A stretch of DNA of 64,000 nt from Streptomyces sp. TG1A-60 (GTDB taxonomy: Bacteria > Actinomycetota > Actinomycetes > Streptomycetales > Streptomycetaceae), in the NCBI RefSeq assembly GCF_037201975.1, contig NZ_CP147520.1:4216001-4280000 (forward strand). Reading direction: 5' to 3'. The first letter of the stretch is position 1, and each line of letters opens with the position of its first letter. Both the position numbers and the translations under genes were made by a program. Shown here piece after piece: positions 7,672 to 16,381 of this stretch. Below the pieces are notes generated by a model. It was not told where the DNA came from. It saw only the letters and a list, made by a program, of their open reading frames with translations, and ran no database searches.

Positions 7672-9377
7672 GGGGGCGGCGACGGACGCGTACGCAGAGG
7701 CAGCCGAAGCCGGGGCGAGGACGACGGCCGCGCACGCTGCGTACACGGCTCGTCGTCTCCGCGACGGCGTTGATCGCGGTGGTGTGCGCGGTCATCGGAA
7801 CGGTCACCACGGTTGCGCTGCGCTCGCATCTGTACGAGGAGCTCGACAAGTCGGTCAGCGAAGTGCTGGGGCGGGCCGCGGGCAAGGGGCCCGAAGGCGC
7901 GCCTCCCGACGCCACACAGCCCCGACCCCAGGGGCAGCAGGGTGCGGGCGATCCCAACAGGGGGCTGAGCGGGCCGCCGGATCTTGAGGAGTTCGTCACC
8001 AAGGGCCCGCAGCAGATGATCGGCACCATCGCGGCGAAGGTCGAGGGCGGGGTCGCCGTCGAGGGCATGTACAGCAAGCCCTCGACGTCCGACAACGGCG
8101 TCACGGATGCCACGGCTGATTCGCTGAGCGAGACACAGCTCGACGAGCTGAGCGACGTCCCCAAGGACAATGAGGCGCACACCGTGACCATCACGGGGCT
8201 CGGCGACTACCGCGTGGAGTACCGAAGCGGTGACAACGGCGACTACTACGTCGCCCTGCCGACCACCGAGGTCACCGACACCCTCAACACCCTCATCGTC
8301 GTCGAACTCAGCGTCACCGGCGCCGGTCTCGTGGCCGCGTGTGTCGCCGGCTCCGTACTCGTCGGTGTGGCCCTGCGCCCCCTGCGCAAGGTGGCCGCCA
8401 CCGCGACCCGGGTCTCCGAACTGCCGCTGCACACCGGTGAGGTCACCCTCAACGAGCGTGTCCCGGCCTCCGAGACCGACCACCGCACCGAAGTCGGCCA
8501 GGTCGGCGCCGCGCTCAACAGAATGCTCGACCACATCCACAGCGCCCTGCACTCGCGGCAGGAGAGCGAGACGCGCGTACGGCAGTTCGTCGCGGACGCC
8601 GGTCATGAGCTGCGGACACCGCTCGCGTCGATCCGTGGCTACGCCGAGCTGACCCGGCGGGGCAGAGAGGAGATCGGGCCCGACACCCGGCACGCGCTGG
8701 GGCGGATCGAGTCCGAGTCCGGGCGTATGACCGTGCTCGTCGAGGATCTGCTGCTGCTCGCGCGGCTCGACGCCGGGCGGCCTCTGCAGTTCGAGCAGAC
8801 CGACCTCGTTCCCCTCGTCGTGGACACCGTCAGCGACGCGCGGGTCGCCGGGCGGAGTCACCGCTGGCGGCTCGACCTGCCGGATGCCCCCGCGCCCGTG
8901 TCGGCCGACGCGGCGCGGCTCCAGCAGGTGCTCGTCAATCTGCTGGCGAACGCTCGGACGCACACCCCGCCGGGTACGACCGTCACCGCGCGCGTGCAGC
9001 GGCGTGGGCCGTGGATGTGCGTCGACGTCGAGGACGACGGGCAGGGCATTGCCGAGGACCTGTTGCCGCATGTGTTCGAGCGGTTCGCGCGAGGGGACTC
9101 CTCACGCTCCCGGGCGTCCGGGTCGACCGGGCTCGGGCTCGCCATCGTGCAGGCCGTGGCGGACGGTCACGGCGGTGCCGTGACCGTCGACAGCGTGCCC
9201 GGCAGGACCGTGTTCACGGTGCATCTGCCGGTCCTCGGGCGGGACGTGCCGCCGCTGGACGACGCGGCGAACCGGCAGCCCGACGACGTGCGGTACGACG
9301 GCGAGTCCGAGGTCACCGACGCGACAGACCGGCAACCGGACTCACAGGCACACCACAGTGTGAGCACACGGGCGTGA
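7668..9377 (+). CDS. Membrane sensor histidine kinase
   Basis: Partner kinase of the preceding regulator, 569 residues. A basic cytosolic N-terminus precedes TM1 (about 25-47), an extracytoplasmic sensor of roughly 160 residues, TM2 (about 208-235) and a HAMP linker. The HisKA box VADAGHELRTPLASIRGY has the phospho-acceptor His313. The ATPase domain shows an N-box (QVLVNLLANARTHTPPGT), G1 (VEDDGQGI), F-box (FERFARGDSSR) and G2 (GSTGLGLAIV). All catalytic motifs are intact. The C-terminal 45 residues are polar and probably disordered. The extracytoplasmic domain has no recognised fold, so the stimulus is open. Confidence 0.92.
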   Translation: MRGRRRTRTQRQPKPGRGRRPRTLRTRLVVSATALIAVVCAVIGTVTTVALRSHLYEELDKSVSEVLGRAAGKGPEGAPPDATQPRPQGQQGAGDPNRGLSGPPDLEEFVTKGPQQMIGTIAAKVEGGVAVEGMYSKPSTSDNGVTDATADSLSETQLDELSDVPKDNEAHTVTITGLGDYRVEYRSGDNGDYYVALPTTEVTDTLNTLIVVELSVTGAGLVAACVAGSVLVGVALRPLRKVAATATRVSELPLHTGEVTLNERVPASETDHRTEVGQVGAALNRMLDHIHSALHSRQESETRVRQFVADAGHELRTPLASIRGYAELTRRGREEIGPDTRHALGRIESESGRMTVLVEDLLLLARLDAGRPLQFEQTDLVPLVVDTVSDARVAGRSHRWRLDLPDAPAPVSADAARLQQVLVNLLANARTHTPPGTTVTARVQRRGPWMCVDVEDDGQGIAEDLLPHVFERFARGDSSRSRASGSTGLGLAIVQAVADGHGGAVTVDSVPGRTVFTVHLPVLGRDVPPLDDAANRQPDDVRYDGESEVTDATDRQPDSQAHHSVSTRA

Positions 9378-9403
9378 CAGAGCGGCTCGCGAATGTGGTT
9401 GCC

Positions 9404-9540
9404 ATGCGAACCGACTCTTCTCCCGGCACTCTGCCGGCGCGGGAGCACCTCCCGGCCGGAGACGCCGGTACGCCTGTCCTGGACGTAGTGATCCCCGTCT
9501 ACAACGAGGAGAAGGACCTCCGGCCGTGCGTCCTACGACC
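9404..9540 (+). pseudogene. 5' remnant of a GT2 glycosyltransferase gene
   Basis: Starting at ATG 9404 the first 45 residues end in PVLDVVIPVYNEEKDLRPCV, the nucleotide-sugar-binding N-terminus of a family 2 (DPM/GtrA-type) glycosyltransferase. Similarity stops abruptly near 9538; the frame continues into meaningless sequence and the efflux gene follows. The remaining 350 or more codons are absent. The remnant directly follows the histidine kinase, its usual neighbour in related genomes, so the deletion probably accompanied acquisition of the MFS/TetR pair. Confidence 0.75.
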
Positions 9541-9673
9541 TGACGCAGCCGGCGAGCGACAGCTGACGGTCGGCCGGCGAGTGACGGCTGACGGTCGGCC
9601 GAGGAGCGGGGCGGTGGCCCGGGGTGAGGTTGAACTCCGGGCCACCGCCCTTGCCGTACGCCACCGCATGTCG

Positions 9674-9711
9674 TTGTACGCCGTACAGGAACTGTTCTAC
9701 GGTGTACAGCG
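9674..9711 (+). promoter_or_regulatory. Promoter and inverted-repeat operator of the MFS gene, possibly leaderless
   Basis: An imperfect inverted repeat, TGTACGCCGTACA (9675-9687) and TCTACGGTGTACA (9696-9708), matches 11 of 13 arm positions. Candidate -35 TTGTAC (9674-9679) and -10 TACGGT (9698-9703) with 18-bp spacing put transcription start at or one base before GTG 9711. The repeat is a likely site for the TetR regulator at 11431-12195. Confidence 0.5.
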
Positions 9712-11231
9712 TGTCGACCTCCGCTGCCCCCACTGCCCCCGCCACCTCCGCCGACCTCACCGCCCAGGGCCACCCCCGACGCTGGCTGATCCTCGGCGTC
9801 ATCTGTCTCGCGCAGCTCACCGTGCTGCTGGACAACACCGTGCTGAACGTGGCGATCCCCTCCCTCACCGAGGAGTTGGGGGCGGCCACCTCGGACATCC
9901 AGTGGATGATCAACGCGTACTCGCTGGTGCAGTCGGGTCTGCTGCTCACCGCCGGCAGCGCGGCCGACCGCTACGGTCGCAAGAAGATGCTGATCGCGGG
10001 CCTGGTGCTGTTCGGCATCGGCTCGCTGGCGGCCGGACTCGCCCAGTCCACCGGCCAGTTGATCGCCGCGCGGGCGGGGATGGGTGTCGGGGGCGCGCTG
10101 CTGCTCACCACGACCCTCGCGGTCGCCATGCAGATCTTCCCGCCCGCGGAGCGGCCGAGGGCGATCGGCATCTGGAGCGCGGTCAACGCCCTCGGCTTCG
10201 CGGCCGGCCCTCTCATCGGCGGCTTCATGCTGGGCCACTTCTGGTGGGGCGCGATCTTCCTGATCAACCTGCCGGTCGCCGCGCTGGGGCTGGTGGCCGT
10301 GATCGCCCTGGTCCCCGAGTCGAAGAACCCGCGGGGAGACCGGCCCGACCTGCCGGGCGCGCTCCTGTCGACCACCGGCATGACCGCCCTCGTCTACGCG
10401 ATCATCTCCGGCCCCGAGCACGGATGGACCTCCGGCCGGGTGACGGGCACGGCCGCCGTCGCCGTCGTCGTTCTCGCGGCGTTCGCGTACTGGGAGAGCC
10501 GTATCCCGAACCCGATGCTCGACCTGTACTTCTTCCGCGACCGGCGGTTCACCGGTGCCGTCGCGGGCGCGGTCCTCATCACCTTCGGCATGGGTGGCGC
10601 GCTGTTCCTGCTCACCCAGCATCTGCAGTTCGTGCTCGGATACGACGCGCTGGAGGCGGGGCTGCGGATCGCGCCCCTCGCCCTGGTCGTCGTCGTGCTC
10701 AACTTCTCCGGACTGTCGGCGAAGTGGACGGCCAAGCTCGGGATGCCGGTGTCGATCGCGCTGGGCATGCTGCTGATGTCCGGCGGCCTGGTCTCGATCG
10801 CGACGATGGCCTCCGGCGGTTACACCGGCACCCTGCTCGGGCTGGTGCTCATCGGCGTGGGCTGCGCGATCGCCAACCCGGCGATGGCACACGCGATCAT
10901 GAGCGCGATTCCGCCGGCCAAGGCGGGGGTCGGGGCCGGGATCAACGGAACGCTCGCGGAGTTCGGGACCGGGCTGGGGGTGGCGGTGCTGGGCGCGGTG
11001 CTCACCTCCCGGTTCGCCGCGCTGATTCCGGTGGCCGCCGCGTCGTTGCCCGCGGCGCTGGCGGTGGCGGACACGGGGGCGGAGAAGGCGGAGGTGATGG
11101 CGGCGTTCTCCTCCGGGTTGGAGACGAGTCTGCTGGTGGGGGCCCTGGCCGTGTTGCTCGGGGGGTTGGTGGCGGCGGGGCTGCTGCACAGGGCGGAGAA
11201 GGGTGGTGGGGAGTTGGTGGTCGCCTCATAG
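9711..11231 (+). CDS. MFS drug exporter, DHA2 family
   Basis: Proton-driven multidrug exporter of the 14-helix DHA2 (EmrB/QacA) group, 506 residues. Hallmarks are LLDNTVLNVAIPSLTEEL in helix 1 (motif D1), GSAADRYGRKKMLIAG after helix 2 (motif A), and FAAGPLIGGFM in helix 5 (motif C of antiporters). The frame is open upstream to 9624, but GTG 9711 sits right at the predicted transcription start and begins the polar N-terminal tail (VSTSAAPTAPA). A TetR regulator gene follows 200 bases downstream in the same direction. The substrate cannot be told from sequence. Confidence 0.88.
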   Translation: MSTSAAPTAPATSADLTAQGHPRRWLILGVICLAQLTVLLDNTVLNVAIPSLTEELGAATSDIQWMINAYSLVQSGLLLTAGSAADRYGRKKMLIAGLVLFGIGSLAAGLAQSTGQLIAARAGMGVGGALLLTTTLAVAMQIFPPAERPRAIGIWSAVNALGFAAGPLIGGFMLGHFWWGAIFLINLPVAALGLVAVIALVPESKNPRGDRPDLPGALLSTTGMTALVYAIISGPEHGWTSGRVTGTAAVAVVVLAAFAYWESRIPNPMLDLYFFRDRRFTGAVAGAVLITFGMGGALFLLTQHLQFVLGYDALEAGLRIAPLALVVVVLNFSGLSAKWTAKLGMPVSIALGMLLMSGGLVSIATMASGGYTGTLLGLVLIGVGCAIANPAMAHAIMSAIPPAKAGVGAGINGTLAEFGTGLGVAVLGAVLTSRFAALIPVAAASLPAALAVADTGAEKAEVMAAFSSGLETSLLVGALAVLLGGLVAAGLLHRAEKGGGELVVAS

Positions 11232-11430
11232 CGCGCGGGGTTCCGGTGTCGGGCGGATGAGTGGTGTTCGTGCCTGGTCGCGCGGTTCCCCGTGCCCCTG
11301 AAAGCGCGCCGTGCGCGCCCGAAGACGGCGTGCGCGGCGCGCCTTCCGCGCTCCGGCACACCTAGCATCGTCACCGGTGGAGAACGCGGAAGCCACGTCA
11401 ACGTAGAAGCCACGTCTCGGAAGGTGCTTC

Positions 11431-12195
11431 ATGGTGAGGGCTGTCGGTCGAGCCGAAGGTCCCGCTCGGGCCAGTGTCTGGCTGGAAGGGAAAGGGCGGG
11501 CACGGCGGGGAGGGCAGCCGTCCGGGCTGGACCGGGAGCGGATCACAGCGGCGGCCGTACGGCTGCTGGACGCGGAGGGGCTGGCCAGGTTCTCGATGCG
11601 CCGGCTGGCGGCCGAGCTGGACGTGACGGCGATGTCGGTCTACTGGTACGTGGACACCAAGGACGACCTGCTGGAACTGGCGCTCGACCAGGCGTTCGAC
11701 GAGGTGCGGCTGCCCCCGGCGGACAGTGACGAGGACTGGCGGGCCCAACTGCGCACGCTGGCCGGGGAGTACCGGGCGGTGCTGGTCCGCCACCCCTGGG
11801 TGTCGCCCCTCGCCGGCACCTTCCTCAACATCGGCCCGCACTCGCTGGACTTCTCCCTCGCAGTGCAGCGCGTGATCCGTCGCACCGGACTGCCCGCGCA
11901 CGGCCAGGCCGGCGCCATCTCGGCGGTCCTCCAGTTCGTGTACGGCTTCGGCACCATCGAGGGCCACTTCGTCCAGCGCTGCGCCGCCGCCGGGATGACA
12001 CAGGAGGACTACTTCCGCCACGCCATGAGCGCGGTGTCCGACACCCTCGAACCCCACGAGGTCATCCGGCAGTCCGCGGACCTCATGGAGGCCCGCGGCG
12101 GCGACACCGTCGAGGAGATGCGCGAACGCGACTTCGCCTACGCCCTGGAGACCCTGATCGCCGGCATCGAGGTGATGGCGGAACGGGGCCGATGA
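11431..12195 (+). CDS. TetR/AcrR-family repressor of the adjacent efflux gene
   Basis: A 254-residue regulator. The HTH region (about 30-80) reads RITAAAVRLLDAEGLARFSM, RRLAAELDVTAMSVYWYVDT, with the canonical recognition helix before a YWYV turn. The C-terminal ligand domain resembles TetR_C (GFGTIEGHFVQRCAAAGM). Its position after the MFS gene and the operator in front of that gene suggest it represses the exporter until a substrate binds. The 30-residue basic extension in front of the HTH could be shortened by using a later start, so the start is uncertain. Confidence 0.85.
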   Translation: MVRAVGRAEGPARASVWLEGKGRARRGGQPSGLDRERITAAAVRLLDAEGLARFSMRRLAAELDVTAMSVYWYVDTKDDLLELALDQAFDEVRLPPADSDEDWRAQLRTLAGEYRAVLVRHPWVSPLAGTFLNIGPHSLDFSLAVQRVIRRTGLPAHGQAGAISAVLQFVYGFGTIEGHFVQRCAAAGMTQEDYFRHAMSAVSDTLEPHEVIRQSADLMEARGGDTVEEMRERDFAYALETLIAGIEVMAERGR

Positions 12196-12257
12196 CGACC
12201 CCACTGGCTCCCGCTCCTCCTCGCGCACCAGCCGCGCGGGTTCCCCGCGCGGTGACC

Positions 12258-12372
12258 ACCGGGCCCCACTTCACCGGTGTACCCGGAGGATGGGCTTGTC
12301 GGTGGGTCAGTCGTTCTGTGCCAGGTGTGGGGGGAAGCCACCGGTGGCGACCGGGCCCCACTTCACCGGTGT
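12258..12372. repeat. 23-bp direct repeat duplicating the 3' tail of the PPOX gene
   Basis: A 23-bp sequence at 12258-12280 is repeated exactly at 12350-12372, and the similarity continues imperfectly for about 20 further bases. The second copy encodes part of the C-terminal RITPVKWGPVATGG of the PPOX protein; the first lies beyond its stop codon. This looks like the tail of a second, lost gene copy. Confidence 0.7.
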
Positions 12373-12777
12373 GATCCGGATGATGGTCTTGCCCTGCCTG
12401 AGCATCGCCGCCCGGTACTCGTCCCAGTCCGGGTGCTCGCCGGAGATGTTGCGGAAGTACTCCACCAGCGGTTCGACCGACTCCGGCGAGTCGATGACCT
12501 GCGCCGTTCCGTCGATCTGCACCCAGGGACCGTCCCAGTCGTCGCTCAGCACGACGACGCTCACCCGCTCGTCACGCCTGGCGTTCCGTGTCTTGGCCCG
12601 TTCGGGATACGTGGAGACGACGATCCGCCCGGAGTCGTCGACCCCGCAGGTCAGCGGTGACGCCTGGGGGCCGCCGTCGGCCCGCCGGGTGAGCAGCAGC
12701 GCCCGGTGCCGGGGTCGGACGAAGTCGAGCAGCTCTTCGAGGGAGACCGTGGTGTTGGTCGCGATGTTCCGTGCCAT
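12307..12777 (-). CDS. PPOX-class F420-dependent oxidoreductase
   Basis: A 156-residue split-barrel flavin/F420-binding protein of the TIGR03618-like PPOX group. Family signatures are the N-terminal LEELLDFVRPRHRALLLTRR, the strand GRIVVSTYPERAKTRNARRD (phosphate-binding region), and the C-terminal EYRAAMLRQGKTIIRITPVK with the W-G-P ending. It probably reduces a small molecule using F420H2, an actinobacterial cofactor; the substrate is unknown. ATG 12777. It converges with the TetR gene, 111 bases apart, and its 3' tail is partly duplicated there. Confidence 0.85.
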   Translation of the reverse strand: MARNIATNTTVSLEELLDFVRPRHRALLLTRRADGGPQASPLTCGVDDSGRIVVSTYPERAKTRNARRDERVSVVVLSDDWDGPWVQIDGTAQVIDSPESVEPLVEYFRNISGEHPDWDEYRAAMLRQGKTIIRITPVKWGPVATGGFPPHLAQND

Positions 12778-12837
12778 GCGCCGAGCCTAGGTGTGATCCG
12801 ACTCGCGAGCCTGACCCTGTCGTGCGTACCCACGCCG

Positions 12838-13300
12838 CTACGCCTGGGGCAGCGTCCCGCCCTCGACGGCCTGGATGTCCAGCTTGCCCCCAGCGTCGTA
12901 CCGATCGCCGCGATGCCCGCCTGCGGCACCTGGTTGTCGTGCATCGCGAAGTCATCGCGGCGGAGTTCGGCGGTGGCCCGGAGAACGGCTCGCGTGCCGC
13001 CCCACGGGTCCGCGCCGGTGCCGGGGTACGCCAGGTCGAGGTCGACCGGCCGCAGGGCCCCGTGCGTGCCCAGCTCACCGTGGATCGTCCAGCGGTCGGG
13101 GCCGGCGGGCGTGAGGCCCGTAGAGACGTACGTGATCTCCGGGTGCCGCTCGACGTCCAGGACGTCCGGGGACCACAGATGCTGGTCGCGTGTCGCGTTC
13201 CCCATGTCGATCGAGGCGGCCCGGATCACCGCCGCCACACGGGACCTGGTCCCCTCGTCCGGGACCGGCGTCGCCTCGGCCACGCCCTGAGTCGTAGCCG
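12838..13300 (-). pseudogene. YceI-like protein, truncated and frameshifted
   Basis: The frame gives VAAVIRAASIDMGNATRDQH, LWSPDVLDVERHPEITYVST and RRDDFAMHDNQVPQAGIAAI, typical of the lipocalin-like, polyisoprenoid-binding YceI family. The N-terminal strands are missing because the 3' end of the MFS gene runs into it. After GTTLG the reading frame changes: restoring one base in the C5 run at 12887-12891 gives KLDIQAVEGGTLPQA and a proper stop at 12838. So at least the start is lost and one base is deleted. Confidence 0.75.
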
Positions 13301-14971
13301 CGCCGGAGCCTCGGTCACGGTGGCCGGAGCCGGCACGTCCGCCTCCCCGTCGGTCAGCGGCGCCTCGGCTTCCGCCGCCTGGGCGAGCGCCCCGGTGGTC
13401 CGGAGCGGAACTTCCCTGATGAAGACGGAGCAGACGAGCGCGAGGACGGCGAAGGGGGCGGCGTAGAGGAAGACGTCTGCGATGCCGTGGCCGTAGGCGC
13501 TCTCGATGACCGTGCGGACCGGCGCGGGCAGCGCGTCCAGGTCGGGGATCTCGCCGTGGCCCGTGGCGGAGCCGGACACGCCGAGCCCCGCGAGGCCCGC
13601 CTCCGCGTAGTGCGTGATCCGGTGGCTCAGGACCGCGCCCAGCGCGGAGACGCCGATCGCGCCGCCGAGGGAGCGGAAGAAGGTGACGACCGAGCTGGCT
13701 GCGCCCAGGTCGCCGGGGGCCACCTGGTTCTGCGTGCACAGCACCAGGTTCTGCATCATCATGCCGACGCCGAGGCCGAGCAGCGCCATGAAGACGGCCA
13801 CGTGCCAGTACTCGGTGTCGTACCGGATCGTGCCCAGCAGACCGAGGCCCGCCGTCACCAGCACCGCGCCGGCGAGCAGCCATGCCTTCCAACGGCCGGT
13901 ACGGGTGATGACCTGTCCGGAGACGGTCGACGAGACGAACAGGCCGGCGATCATCGGAATGGTCAGGACACCGGACATGGTCGGCGACTTGTCGCGGGCC
14001 AGCTGGAAGTACTGGCTGAAGAAGATCGTGCCCGCGAACATCGCGACACCGACGAAGAGCGAGGCCAGCGAGGCCAGCGCGATCGTCCGGTTGCGGAACA
14101 GCCGCAGCGGGATGATCGGCTCGCTTGCCCGCGTCTCGACCAGCAGGAAGACCGCGAGCAGCGCGAGCGTGCCGCCGACCATCGTGTACGTCTGCCAGGA
14201 CACCCAGTCGTACTTGTCACCGGCGAAGGTCACCCAGACCAGCAGCAGACAGACCGCGGCGGTGACGAGGAACGCACCCGCCCAGTCGACCTTGGCCTTG
14301 CGCCGGACGACCGGCAGGTGCAGGGTCCGCTGGAGCACGATGAGGGCGATGACCGCGAAGGGCACGCCGACGTAGAAGCACCAGCGCCAGCCGAGCCAGT
14401 CGGTGTCGGTGATGACACCGCCGACCAGCGGGCCGCCGACCATGGCGGTGGCGAAGGTGGCGCCGAGGTAGCCGTTGTACCGGCCGCGTTCGCGCGGGGA
14501 GATCATCGCCGCGAGGATGATCTGGGCCAGCGAGGAGAGCCCTCCCATGCCGATGCCCTGGACCGCGCGGAACGCGATGAGCGTCCCGGCGTTCTGGGAC
14601 AGGCCGGCCGCGGCCGACCCGAGCACGAAGATCACGAGTGCCAGCTGGATCAGCAGCTTCTTGGAGAACAGGTCGGCGAGCTTGCCCCACAGCGGGGTGG
14701 ACGCGGTCATCGCGAGCAGCGACGCGGTCACCACCCAGGTGTACGCGCTCTGGCCGCCGCCCAGGTCCTTGATGATGTCGGGCAGTGCGTTCGACACGAT
14801 CGTCGACGACAGGATCGCCACGAACATCCCGAGCAGCAGCCCGGTCAGCGCTTTCATGATCTGCCGGTGCGGCATCGGGGCGTGGGCGCCACCGCTGTGG
14901 GCGGCACCTTCGGCGGTGCCTCCTCCGTGCTTGGCGTGAGCCCGCACACCGGCTGGTGTGGTCGTTGCCAT
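13226..14971 (-). CDS. MFS drug exporter, DHA2 (MDR) family
   Basis: A 581-residue, 14-helix exporter. Helix 1 motif LSSTIVSNALPDIIKDLGGG, motif A GKLADLFSKKLLIQLA, and motif C region AMVGGPLVGGVIT identify the DHA2 multidrug group. A 35-residue His/Gly-rich cytosolic N-terminus precedes helix 1. The last 20 or so residues (LRLRAWPRRRRSR...) are encoded inside the YceI remnant and probably replace the original C-terminus. The gene starts 50 bases after the stop of the MarR gene and forms an operon with it. Substrate unknown. Confidence 0.88.
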   Translation of the reverse strand: MATTTPAGVRAHAKHGGGTAEGAAHSGGAHAPMPHRQIMKALTGLLLGMFVAILSSTIVSNALPDIIKDLGGGQSAYTWVVTASLLAMTASTPLWGKLADLFSKKLLIQLALVIFVLGSAAAGLSQNAGTLIAFRAVQGIGMGGLSSLAQIILAAMISPRERGRYNGYLGATFATAMVGGPLVGGVITDTDWLGWRWCFYVGVPFAVIALIVLQRTLHLPVVRRKAKVDWAGAFLVTAAVCLLLVWVTFAGDKYDWVSWQTYTMVGGTLALLAVFLLVETRASEPIIPLRLFRNRTIALASLASLFVGVAMFAGTIFFSQYFQLARDKSPTMSGVLTIPMIAGLFVSSTVSGQVITRTGRWKAWLLAGAVLVTAGLGLLGTIRYDTEYWHVAVFMALLGLGVGMMMQNLVLCTQNQVAPGDLGAASSVVTFFRSLGGAIGVSALGAVLSHRITHYAEAGLAGLGVSGSATGHGEIPDLDALPAPVRTVIESAYGHGIADVFLYAAPFAVLALVCSVFIREVPLRTTGALAQAAEAEAPLTDGEADVPAPATVTEAPARLRLRAWPRRRRSRTRGPGPVWRR

Positions 14972-15021
14972 GGGCTTCCTTTTCCTGTGTGGTCTTCGCG
15001 GTGTACGGGTTGTGGTGGCCT

Positions 15022-15471
15022 CTACGCGGGCGTACGGGTCGGCGCGGCGGAGCCGAAGCTCTCGCGCAGCCGGCCCAGGAGCCGGGTGAGCTGTCCGACC
15101 TCGTCGTCGGACCAGTCGCTCAGCCGGTCGGACATCAACCGGCTGCTGCGCCGGTCCAGCTCGGCGACCACGGCCCGGCCCTGGTGGGTCAGGCGCAGGA
15201 TGCGCGAGCGTTTGTCCGCCGGGTCGGGGAGGCGTTCGATCCAGCCCCGCTCGGCGACATGGGCGACATGACGGCTGGTCACCGAGATGTCCACCGAGAG
15301 CAGTTCGGCGAGCCGGCTCATCCGCATCTCACCGTGCCGGCCGAGCAGCGCCAGGACACCCGCCGATCCGCCGGGGCAGTCGTACGGCAGCATCCGGGCC
15401 ATCTCCCTCTTGACGACCCCGATGGCGCTGAGCTGACGGGCCAGCTCCTCGTAGTGCGCTTGCCCGGCCAT
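15022..15471 (-). CDS. MarR-family repressor
   Basis: A 149-residue winged-helix regulator, first gene of the operon with the MFS exporter. The DNA-binding region reads EMRMSRLAELLSVDISVTSR, HVAHVAERGWIERLPDP, ADKRSRILRLTHQGR, the last with the wing Asp-Lys-Arg-Ser-Arg typical of MarR. ATG 15471 is preceded by GGGAGAG; the in-frame extension upstream would read through the operator and is rejected. A perfect inverted repeat just upstream is the likely autoregulatory site. A phenolic or similar inducer is common for the family but not deducible here. Confidence 0.88.
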   Translation of the reverse strand: MAGQAHYEELARQLSAIGVVKREMARMLPYDCPGGSAGVLALLGRHGEMRMSRLAELLSVDISVTSRHVAHVAERGWIERLPDPADKRSRILRLTHQGRAVVAELDRRSSRLMSDRLSDWSDDEVGQLTRLLGRLRESFGSAAPTRTPA

Positions 15472-15498
15472 GAAGCTCTCCCGCTTTCGTTGCTTGGG

Positions 15499-15522
15499 GC
15501 AACCATAGAATTTGATGGTTGC
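15499..15522 (-). promoter_or_regulatory. MarR operator palindrome in the marR-mfs promoter
   Basis: GCAACCAT and ATGGTTGC are perfect 8-bp arms around an 8-bp spacer. On the minus strand a possible -35 TTGCCT and -10 TATGGT with 18-bp spacing embrace the repeat, so binding would block the polymerase. Confidence 0.65.
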
Positions 15523-15644
15523 TGCAGGCAAATGAAATAGGGGTCAGCGCGGACCAAGTCTTGGCAAAGGAGGACGGTCGCGCCGGGCGCGGGCCCAGTG
15601 CCCGGCTTGGGTGCCCGATCCCTTATTCGCTAAGGTCTCGGGCC

Positions 15645-15842
15645 ATGGCTGACAACCAGGGCCCTCAGGGCACCCACGACCCCGCGGGCAACACCCAGAT
15701 GTTCCGCGCCTTCGTCGACGAGACCCCTCCGGGGGGCCGACAGGCCGCGGCGGCGCCTTCGGGACCGCGTGTCGGTGTGATCGTCGGTGTGGTCGCCGCG
15801 CTGGCCGTGGTGGCGGCTGTCGTGTGGCTCGCGCTGGTGTGA
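15645..15842 (+). CDS. Small single-pass membrane protein
   Basis: A 65-residue protein: a polar N-terminus (MADNQGPQGTHDPAGNTQMF), a Pro/Ala-rich linker, and one C-terminal transmembrane helix (VGVIVGVVAALAVVAAVVWL). It is probably tail-anchored with the N-terminus in the cytosol. No known function. ATG 15645 is favoured; upstream in-frame codons lack similarity and cross the promoter region of the divergent marR gene. Confidence 0.6.
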   Translation: MADNQGPQGTHDPAGNTQMFRAFVDETPPGGRQAAAAPSGPRVGVIVGVVAALAVVAAVVWLALV

Positions 15843-16196
15843 GTACCCGCTTCTGATCCCCGGTCTTGAGTAGCCGTGGGTTCTACGTCGGCGTGATGTC
15901 CGGGAGCGCCGGGCGGGCCGGGGAGGGGAACTGTCGGGGCTTGTGGTGAACGGCTGGGGCCCCGGGGCACGGCCTGACGCCTGTTCTGTTCCTCAGCGTG
16001 TCGTGCCAGGCGGTGGCGTACGGACCGGCGGTCGCGCAAGCGCCTGGCGGCCGTTCAGGGCGAGGTCGGCGAAGCCGAGTGTCCCGTCACGGTGGCCCCT
16101 GAGCGGACGGTGCGGACTGACCCGGCCCTGTGTGAATTCCTCACCTGCGAGCACCGAGCGCGCTTCGCCCGGCTGCGCGTGTGGTCGTGGCTGGTC
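15843..16196. other. Non-coding stretch between the small membrane gene and the dispersed palindrome
   Basis: About 350 bases with no supported gene on either strand. Confidence 0.4.
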
Positions 16197-16261
16197 CGCG
16201 GTTCCCCGCAGGTCTGAAGGCAATGGGGCACCCTGTGCTCGCAGGGGCGCGGGGAACCGCG
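16197..16261. repeat. Inverted repeat with perfect 13-bp arms
   Basis: CGCGGTTCCCCGC (16197-16209) pairs perfectly with GCGGGGAACCGCG (16249-16261). The same GCGGTTCCCCG core occurs near 11280, and a variant near 12240, so this is a dispersed streptomycete intergenic palindrome rather than a gene-specific site. Confidence 0.6.
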
Positions 16262-16315
16262 CGAGCACCCCGTACAACCCGCGCTCGTCCACCCCCTGTA
16301 CGTACGTCCACGCAC

Positions 16316-16359
16316 GACTTCCGCCGGGCTGCCCGCAAGAGGGCACCCCGGCGGAAGTC
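16316..16359 (-). terminator. Terminator of the sigN-like gene
   Basis: Outer arms GACTTCCGCCGGG and CCCGGCGGAAGTC with inner GCCC/GGGC around GCAAGA form a long hairpin 23 bases beyond the stop of the sigma factor gene. Confidence 0.7.
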
Positions 16360-16381
16360 ATGTCAACGCGTCTGGCGGGGC

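Noticed and set aside
9342..11189. A 615-codon minus-strand frame opposite the MFS gene
   Set aside because: A shadow frame in GC-rich DNA; composition is Gln/Arg/His-rich with no domain.
13487..15271. A 594-codon plus-strand frame opposite the second MFS gene
   Set aside because: No recognised domain, dominated by Arg/Gln/Asp; the opposite strand has clear MFS motifs.
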